Positions 55,904-64,000 of a stretch of 64,000 nucleotides of DNA are shown one piece after another. The position numbers were made by a program, and so were the translations under genes. The stretch comes from Calcarisporiella thermophila CBS 279.70 (taxonomy: Eukaryota; Calcarisporiellomycota). The stretch spans positions 698,811-762,810 of the forward strand of contig NW_027192198.1 of NCBI RefSeq assembly GCF_041956535.1. Reading direction: 5' to 3'. The notes under the pieces are model-generated. The model was not told the DNA's origin and made no database searches. It saw only the letters and a list, made by a program, of their open reading frames with translations. Position 1 is the stretch's first letter. Each line of letters starts with the position of its first letter.

Positions 55904-57813
55904 ATGCCCACTGCACAGAGTAGCTCGCATTCACCTATGCTTGTTTGTCAAAGATGTAAACAGCCATTGCGGATGGATGAGTCCTTGAATGATCTAAGCC
56001 CCGCGGCCTTAGATCTACTCTTAGGTATAATAATTGCGATCAAGTTAAATACCATGCTAGCAATGATTTATACATGTATTTACGTATTTATCTGTTATTT
56101 AGGACCACTTTCTCATGATAGTAATATAGATAAATCACGAAGTGGTAAAACTTCAGAGAATTCCGCAACCCCGCCAACTCGTCAAAATCGAAATCGCACC
56201 TCCACCCCAACGCCTCGAATCGCCACCACTTCATCTCCTACCACTAAGTCCATTCTATCCACTCCTCCATCGGAATCCTTTGTCATGCTTTCTCAATCTC
56301 AATTGGCCCTTCCTGCCACTTCGAATGATAATACTTTGCCTGTCATAGATGAAAATTTGCTACCTCATACAGAACAGAGTAGCCTTAGCTATCGGATAAA
56401 GGTTGCACAAAAGCTCTTCGAGCTGATGAACTCACGATCTGATATTGCACACCCTATGTGCCTGGAATGCACAGACACCCTTCTGGAGGGTCTGGGAAAA
56501 CAGTTGGCAGACGCTTCACGAGAGAGAGATAGCTATATTGAATATTTAAAGCGATTAAACGCAAATGCATTGGATGAGCATGAAAGAGAACTGCTGGCTG
56601 AAAATGTTGAAAAGGTGAATATTGATTTGAGATTTCATGTGTCTACCTCTTATTTATTGCTTATTTGATTCTAGGCTGCGCAAGCCGAACAGGAAGCAAT
56701 CGAGGCTTTAAAGTCTATTGAGAGAGAACATGATGCCTTGAAGGAAGAGTTAGCGCGATTGAATGCAGAAGCTGAAGAACTTGAAAACATTGAACAAAAG
56801 TAATTTTGTTTTTCGATTTTTCGATTACTAAAGGCAGTACATATATAACACGACCTATTGCAAGTAGGCACTGGCAAGAATTCAATGCATTTCATTCTCA
56901 ACTCTACGATTTCCATAATCAGCGCGATAGTGTGAATCTGAAATATGATCATGACTCTAAGCAACTGGACCGCCTCCAAAAGGCAGATGTCTACAATGAT
57001 ACCTTCTGTATTAGTCATAACGGGTATTTCGGGACAATTAATGGGTTCCGTCTAGGGCGCCTTCCGAACCATCCAGTGAGTCTTCATTTAGGCGTCTCTT
57101 TAATTTATTATGTCCTGTATTAACAATTAACTTTTCAGGTGGAATGGAGCGAAATTAATGCTGCTTGGGGACAGGCATTATTATTACTATATACTCTTGC
57201 AAAAAAATTGAATTTTAATTTTAAAACGTGAGTTTGAATTATTGAGTTGATATTGGACATTGTTTTGATACTCTTTTTACTCTATTAGATATCGGCTTAT
57301 ACCACTTGGATCTTTCTCCCGGATTGAGAAAATTGAGGGAGATTTCGCCAGTTATGAATTGTAGACATTCGATAATTTTTATTTAATTTTATTTTTCTCG
57401 CTCCTCTAATTGATTTTCACTCCTTCACTTGTAGATATGGTTCAGGAGACCTTCACATTGGCCGCTTATTTTTGAACAGACGGTTTGATCTAGCCATGGT
57501 TGCATTTTTAAATTGTTTACAACAACTTGGCGACTACGCTGAGCAGCAAGATCCCAATTTAAAACTGCCTTACAGGTAATATTTTGGCTTTTTGTCTTTT
57601 GTTATCTTTTTACCCCTTTTAATTTTTTTTTTCGTTATTATTTTTTTTAGGATTAACAAAGATAAAATCGGTGATGTTTCTATACGGCTACAATTTAATC
57701 ATGACGAAATATGGACGAAAGCCCTCAAATATACCCTCACAAATGCCAAATGGATTCTAGCATTTGTATCGTCGTCGACTTCAAACCCCAATAATGCGTT
57801 ATCTGCACAGTAA
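55904..57813 (+). CDS. ATG6: Beclin 1 / Atg6 (Vps30)
   Basis: Eight exons (55904-56024, 56103-56614, 56675-56799, 56868-57075, 57139-57227, 57289-57360, 57435-57575, 57651-57813) encode 476 residues. It is the scaffold subunit of the Vps34 PI3-kinase complexes for autophagy and vacuolar sorting. The N-terminus carries [18 protein letters not shown], as in Beclin proteins. A Ser/Thr/Pro linker is followed by a coiled coil from about residue 165 to 275 ([32 protein letters not shown]). The evolutionarily conserved C-terminal domain follows: [47 protein letters not shown] and the [18 protein letters not shown] end. All phases agree. Confidence 0.95.
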
Positions 57814-57960
57814 ATCCACTCTGCTTTTTATCACTTTTTTTCTTTGCAGAAAACATATAGCCATTATTTAATCCATAAAAAGATTTATTTTGTATAATAT
57901 TACATCTACGTGTACAGAAATAAAATGATAAGATGGAGATGAGCATTGATATGTTCGCAC

Positions 57961-58705
57961 TCAAGCATTTTTACGTGGCCGCCCTCGTGGTCGCGCGGGA
58001 CTGTTTGGATTCTGTACAGCAAGCAGAGTCGATTCACGCTCCTTTTCTACTGGCTTTAGCATATTTCCAAATACATTGGGTTTGAAAGCACTTTCCTCAC
58101 TAAGAATATGCGGGTGTTTATTAGTAAAAGCGAGTGTGAGAGCAAGTCTGGTAATTGCATATCTTACTCTTCTGACGGCGTATATCCTTCATAATAATAC
58201 GAAGAATTGAAATCGACATGGTAGGATTTGGTGTTTGGATCGTAAAATGGACCACGTTCTTTGCGAGCCCAGAGAAGCAATTTGTTCCTAACCGAGTGCA
58301 GAAACTGATGAGTTTGCATTATCCATTATCTGAAAACAATATAAATACAAAACACTGGCCGGATATATTACCATTCTATGGAATTATCAAAGTGAAAGGA
58401 TCAGAAGCAATAAGAAAAAAATAAGGAATTTACGTTGTGGAGTATAATTCTAGTTCCAATTCATCACGCTTCTTACCTGCCGTGTCATTATAGGCTTGTC
58501 TCTTCTTCAACTCTCTTTTTCTCTCTACGATGAAAACAAACGAAAAAAAAAAAAGAAATAAAAATCGCCAAAACATAGATTTCATAGTATAAACACACAT
58601 ACCATGAAGATTACTACTGGTTATAAACTGCGATGTGAGATCCTCATGCAGATCGGCCATTATCCACACTTTCACTCTTCCGACTCGGCTTTCCTCACTG
58701 CTCAT
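57961..58705 (-). CDS. Small basic protein with AT-hook-like tail, unknown
   Basis: Exons 58705-58603, 58524-58434, 58375-58372, 58304-58168 and 58099-57961 give 157 residues. The N-terminal third is acidic to mixed, then Lys/Arg-rich and helical (RKRELKKRQAYNDTAGKKRD). It continues with FLHSVRNKLLLWARKERGPF, YDPNTKSYHVDFN and a Tyr-rich patch. It ends PRGRPRKNA, close to an AT-hook (RGRP core), so DNA or chromatin binding is possible. The 4-nt third exon is needed to keep the frame (it reads ATG across the junction) and has proper AG and GT neighbours, but so short an exon is unusual. A base error is the alternative. The 3' end is only 147 bp from the end of ATG6. Confidence 0.6.
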
Positions 58706-59329
58706 AATCAAGATATGAAACGTCACACATTCACATTTATGTTCGGAAACTCTAAGTTAGTGTTGACTCCATATTAGGAATTTAAAAAAAAAGTGTGAAA
58801 AAAAAAAAATAGTAAACGAAGCATTTCAACTTTAGCGTTCCATTTCCTAGAGTCAGCAATATTCACTCGATCTAGAGACAGTAAAGAAATTCAAGATTAC
58901 AAATTCAAAATTATTATTACGCGTTAAAATCCAATGAGCTCGAAATGGGACCGACAAACAATAGTTATCACAAGGTTTATTAGCTTGATATTAGAGCATA
59001 AGTATAGACAATATTTTATTTTATGAGTTTTATCGACTTTGCCAAAGCAACTAAATTATGATTGTTATTATGAGTGAAAAACAAAATGTTTATATAATGC
59101 GCTTAGAATATATAAGGAAGAAACACCCAGGAGAAAAAAATAAAGAATAACCAAAAGCAGAATTCCAGAGGAAATGCCAAAGTGTGAACAAAGAAAAAAG
59201 AAATAATTACCCAAGGTTTCAACAATACACACGCACATAGAGATACAAAAATGCGTATGAGGGATAAAAACTACATGATTAAGAGGTCAAACTACTGGAA
59301 AAGTAGTCAAAAGAAATATCCCAAAAGTT
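58706..59329. other. Intergenic, 624 bp
   Basis: Promoter of the small basic gene and 3' flank of UBR1. AT-rich with A runs. No features are seen. Confidence 0.5.
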
Positions 59330-62300
59330 TTATAATGTGGTCCAACCTCCGAGGTCATAACTCTGCTCGATTTTACGAGCAACATGCACAGGAATGCCAT
59401 GCTGTAGCCAAAGCTTACGGACTTCATCATATCGCCTTCGATTCAAAAATTGCGGACGACCTCGCCTAAAGGTGTATATATTGGTAAGAACATAGAGAGA
59501 TGGGGAAAAAAATATTCCAATAAGCTTAGACAACTTACCGAAGTCCTAGGTCCACTTCACCGTGCAAATCCAAATAAGGTGGATTCATAAAGCTGCCATT
59601 ACGGTGGTGTAGAAGCAGTAATGCACATTTCTTCACCAAAAAGTAGAGCCCGATTTCACCTCCACAACTAGTAGCGGTAAAGAATTAGGGTATACCACAT
59701 ATTTTTGTGTTAAGCGAAAGATATACTTACGACTTCATATGAATATTGCACTCTCCTTGACCCTCGTTCGAGCAACAAAAGCTCTGGCTACATACAAAAG
59801 TTCCACAAAATAGACATAATGCTGGATCAGGAGGACGCCAATTACAGTTTTTGCATACACGCTTTAAACTCTCGTCAAATAGTGAATCAAGTCGATGAGG
59901 TAGACCAACCAGTTCATAGATTGCGGGATGGTGAACCGCGATGATTGTGTTAGTTGTGTTTGTCAAACGATCCTGGTGATGGTTCGGATGGGAGGCACGA
60001 TACTGAGCGAGATGGCGACACCAGCCATTAATAATCGCAAAAGCAGTTACACCGCCAAACAAACCCGAAAACGATGGTGAAGAATTGGATGACCCTGTTG
60101 CAGCCTCAAGTGTACCGGCACATAACTCATGCATAGTAGGGAGATTGAGGTAACGACACATACGATCAAATTCAGTTTCATCCGTGGGAATTCCAAGTTC
60201 GCGTGCCCTTGGAAACTGGATCCCATAGCGTGCATGCATTAAGATTAAGCAACGCCTAAGGAAGGGAAGGAGAAAAGCACGGGCAAGGCGGACAAAAGCG
60301 TGTAATGGCGTGGTCGTGAAGAAACGCCCCACCGCTTCATCTCCGTGCCCACATGACCGAAGCAGCCAAGCAGTGAAATCGCGCAAACGCTCTGTAAGCT
60401 CGTTTTCCTGAGCGCCCCGACTTGAAGACGCCTCTTGAAACTGGAGAGTGCGTTCATCGGTTGTCCAAGTATGCCCTGCCATAGATGACTCTGCAATCGC
60501 GATCAACGTGCGCACCACCTCAGCAGTGTAGCACAAACGCATTAGATGGTGAGCAGCAAGATTCCAAGACGAGTGGGTCGTGAGCTCCGCAAGTACCATA
60601 AAGGGGTCTTCAAGTAATAACGGCTGAAGTTTTCCGTACATCATCCCTGAGGCGACGGCAGTGTTATCGCTAGGCCAAGACCTTTCTATCAGCAGCTGTC
60701 TTAATCGGCGGGAAAGAAGCCTATTCATAGAGAGGGCACGCTTATCAGTGCGGGATACCATTTCCAGTTGAGTGACTATTGTTTGCGATAGCACACGAAG
60801 AAGCGCTGTCGTCTGCTGACTTAGTCCATCCACCACAGTGCCTGATCCACCTTCACCCTCGACTGAAGGAGCACCAACTCCTCGTTGTGCAGCCTCATTG
60901 CAGGCAATTGTATACCCGAACAGGTCCCAAAGAAGCTCAGCAGACTTGGCAGCGGTATCATTTCGCAGGCGATTGCGCTTAGTGTGCGGGTGCAGTTCAA
61001 GCAGCACCGCGGTGAGTCGCACATACATCTTCCGAACAGCCTCAATCTCAGTAGTACCCACAAGGATGGTGCTGGGGGTGTGTGCAGTCGAAGGAGGTTG
61101 CGTTTGTGACGACGAAGAAGAGGAGGAGCCTGCCTCTAGGACACCGTTTGAACCCTCTGCTCCCTCTGAGAACAATTCTTGATAGAGCTCTGACGGTCCA
61201 TCATTGACCATCGGGGGACGCAAAAATTCCTGTAAAAACTGGGGGAACTGTGAAGGATTCTGCCGAAATTGTGAGGAGAATATTGGGTGGCGTGTACGTC
61301 TGACCCCACTTGCTGGAGAAGCATCCTCTGATTCTGCCACAGTACCACTAGAGTCTGTCTCAGTTTGGAGATTCCCCTGGTATAAGAATCTTCCTGTTGG
61401 CAAGGGCCAGTGGTCAATCTCTTCGTTACACACTCCGCGCCACACTGCCTCCTCCAAGTTGTCTGCAAGCGATCCTAATTGAAAGTCGAGGCATTCGCGC
61501 AGCTCTGTGTCGGGGAATAGCACGCCTGGATAAGTCTCTCGCATGCCTTTCCAAATCACGGGCAATATAATATTTCCAAGGGATTTACAGAGCGGACAGA
61601 TAAACTCCATTCGATCAATGTTCTCGGGATGATTGCGAGCAGGTTGAGCATTGTGTCGCTGTTCAAGCGACGCACAGTAGGTTTCAAAACAGCGAACATG
61701 CATGAAGTGGCCACAAGTAGAAGCATAGGTACCAGCGCGGTGTGAAGAAGAGCGGAAGCCCTTACACAATAGTCGATGTCCTGTTGTGCCAGGAGGATGT
61801 AACATCTCAGCTCCAGCAGAGGCGGGGTTTGGATTGGTCGAAATGGAGGGATTCGGAACGGGTTCTGAGGAGCGAGCAACGCCATAAGGACGAAGCCCCT
61901 CGGCCGACACATCCAGATGCTCAGGAATTTGCAGGGCCTCAACAACAAAGTCTGCATCCTCCATAGGAGTTATCCTTAGCATATTGGAGGGTTGAATCAA
62001 TCCAAGCATTCCATAGAGTTCGCCAGGTTTAGCTTCTTCTTTACATACAATGCAAGTTCCAGATGGGAATGGCCATACCACCTCTTCCGACTGCACTTCT
62101 GAAGAGCCTTCTTCCGCAGAAGCTGCCGCTCCTGTGGCAGGAAAGTCGAGCGCGTCGTCCATGTATCCCTCTTCCTCATACAATTCCTCGTGCTTCTCCA
62201 AAAAACTCTGCTGCGCCTTTGCAAATTGCTCCATGATCTTGGCCTGCCGCTCTTTGGCAGCTTGCTTTTTGCGCTCCTGCTCCGAGATATCTGTGGAGGT

Positions 62301-64000
62301 GGGTTCTGCCGTCGTTTCAGCAGCTTCTGCGCGGGCCTTGTAAAAGTTGCCTAGCACTTGCTTAGCCAATGGGGGTCCAATCTCTTCCAATTGCTTAAGT
62401 ATCCAATCGATTTTAGGGTGGATTTCTTTATAGGTCGCATCATTAACATAACGCAATAGTAGATTCAGGAGGCTCATCTGACCATATTGAGCCCCTTGCC
62501 TGACCGGAAATTGTTCAAAAGTCGCATGGCGTACAAATCCGCCCATGCCATTTTCAGAGTTGGAGGGAATCCCATTCTCACCCCTACTGCTCTCCTCATC
62601 CCCCTCGGGCTCTTTCCGCTTGCCTTTACGAGAGCGCCATTTTCGCGCTTCTTCGTTGTTTTCATCCAGGAGGGCGAGCACGCATAACTGAAGTGCTTCA
62701 TCTACAAGTGTATCACTAGTAATTTTTTCATCGGTTATTGCGTTCCAGAGCGCGTAGAACACAATCTGTGTCATGGTCTTGGAGTGCATTGCGTTTCCAA
62801 TATTAACAAACGGGCCGGACTCAACCTTAACAAGCTTGGGGAGCAGGAGAGGTGGGATATTTCTTGTGCCAGATTGCATCTTTTTCTTTTTTAACACTTC
62901 TTCTGCTTCTTCACGATTATTGCGTGTATAATGTACAAAATAAACATTGACCTCGTCGTAATACTCATCTCGAAGCTCATAAAGTCCGTGATCAGACATT
63001 CCATCAGGCGCTTTGAAATTAGCGAGTTGTAGCAATATCTCATCAAATCGAGGATTCTCATTTAGGCGCTCGGGGATGCGACGTGTCAACTCCGAGTAGG
63101 CAATCGGAGACATGCAAAGCCCATGAATTATCTCACGTCTAATTTCCTCTTCAACGCCCATTCCCGTAGCCTTTGCCCGCTCACTCATACTGATAATGAG
63201 GAGGAGAAGGAGTTCTTCTGCCAGGAACAGAGTTTGAGTATGGTCGTAAAGATGGTGCTCCGTCTGGCCGCTGAACCATCCGACAAGATCGAAGCGATCA
63301 AGCAACGACACAAGAAGTATGTCTGGATCAACAAGAGCAAATGCCACCTGCAATAGATAAATATCCGTATCGTATGTGTTTTCTCGCAAAGATACGTCAC
63401 GGTAGTGGTGTGCCTGACTACGAATGCCATACCCATTGCGAACCCAGAGTGTTGATCGAATCTGAGCAAGCAATACCAATACTCGAATTGGATAATCTAT
63501 CACACTCAAAAACTTCTCGCGAACCCGCCGTTGCATTCTCTCTTCTGCATAACCAGTATTTATCTCGTCCCCACTGTCATCGGCCTCCTCACCCCAGCTA
63601 TCAAAGCTCATCACCATATTTTGGAAGCCGTCCCATCCAAGCTGACGTAGTTTTTCATCTTCCAATAAAGCCACATTTTCAAATAACTCGGCAAGGAACC
63701 AATGAAGCGGGTGGTGGAAAGAGACAGGTTGTGATGCAACACTGAATTTGACAACACGAAATGTTCCGGAATGTACTTTCACTGAATGGAATGAGCTAGC
63801 GGTGTGAGTGGAGGAAATCCAAGCATCCTCGTCGCGATTCACCCATTGCACAAGCTTGCGCAGCACTTTCCTTATTGCGAAACTGATCACTTGTGGATTT
63901 GTTGTGAAGCACTCCGAGAAATGACGACATGAGCGTGATAATTGTAAGGTCAGATTGAATGCATGCACCCAAGTTTCCGATTCGTACTCAACATGCTGAT
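59330..64000 (-). CDS. UBR1: E3 ubiquitin ligase Ubr1 (N-recognin), 5' end off window
   Basis: The frame is open from the right edge (64000) to 59731, then continues in exons 59667-59539 and 59465-59330, about 1,510 residues. The N-terminal UBR box and adjacent domains lie outside the window. Ubr1 recognises destabilising N-terminal residues and ubiquitinates the substrate with Ubc2/Rad6. Visible are the helical region starting QHVEYESETWVHAFNLTLQL, a long middle part, a coiled segment ISEQERKKQAAKERQAKIME, and a RING-H2 domain from CIVCKEEAKPGELYGMLG through STCGHFMHVRCFETYC to FICPLCKSLGN. The C-terminal autoinhibitory zinc region ends ALCLFCGTFVCSQSFCC, CGGEIGLYFLVKKCALLLLH, LDLHGEVDLGLRRGRPQFLN and YDLGGWTTL. 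This matches the family's C-terminus exactly, so the two short downstream exons belong to UBR1 rather than to a separate small gene. Confidence 0.95.

Noticed and set aside
59330-59591. Separate small gene starting at the ATG near 59591
   Set aside because: Its protein is the conserved C-terminus of Ubr1 and joins the large upstream frame through proper splice sites.

Overview
The window is nuclear DNA of an intron-rich fungus. The genes have many short spliceosomal introns (mostly about 50-90 nt, GT...AG, some with a visible TACTAAC-like branch site). Several products are characteristically fungal: an Erg27-type 3-ketosteroid reductase, a two-domain trehalose synthase/phosphatase protein, a Zn2Cys6 transcription factor, lumazine synthase, and an F-box protein with cyclic-nucleotide domains. 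I cannot place the species. An early-diverging lineage (Mucoromycota/Zoopagomycota type) is a guess from gene style, not something the sequence proves. Exon boundaries given here were derived by hand from splice signals and frame continuity.

Layout. 1-5 kb: a small membrane protein and ERG27. 5-12 kb, minus strand: a coiled-coil protein with a PPxY tail, a secreted protein with dibasic sites, and the HAS1 helicase. 12-15 kb, plus: seryl-tRNA synthetase and LSM2. 15-18.5 kb: an unknown acidic protein divergent from the kinetochore protein CENP-O. 19-29 kb, minus: a G-protein alpha subunit, a cNMP/F-box/LRR protein, a trehalose-6-phosphate phosphatase, and a medium-chain acyl-CoA dehydrogenase. 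29-31 kb: three small genes. 33-38 kb: an unknown twin-CX3C protein and a 15-exon Srs2/UvrD helicase. 40-45.5 kb: a secreted helical-repeat protein, an ER-type cyclophilin, and a Zn2Cys6 factor broken by one in-frame stop. 52.6-64 kb: RIB4, PTPA, ATG6/Beclin, a small unknown gene with an apparent 4-nt exon, and the C-terminal three quarters of UBR1, which runs off the right edge.

Two accessory islands (31.3-33.0 kb and 46.5-52.3 kb) surround three near-identical tRNA-Ala(AGC) genes. They hold nested transposons: two LTR families whose solo-LTR-like copies sit 11-14 bp upstream of tRNA-Ala genes with 4-bp target duplications; LINE fragments; and tRNA-headed SINEs, one of which shares its 3' tail with a local LINE. 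The LTRs have landed repeatedly at the same few bases in front of the tRNA gene, and LINEs and SINEs have then landed inside the LTRs with 15-18 bp duplications. This layered, tRNA-targeted system is the most interesting part of the window. The remainder is ordinary housekeeping and regulatory gene content with some unusual exon structures.
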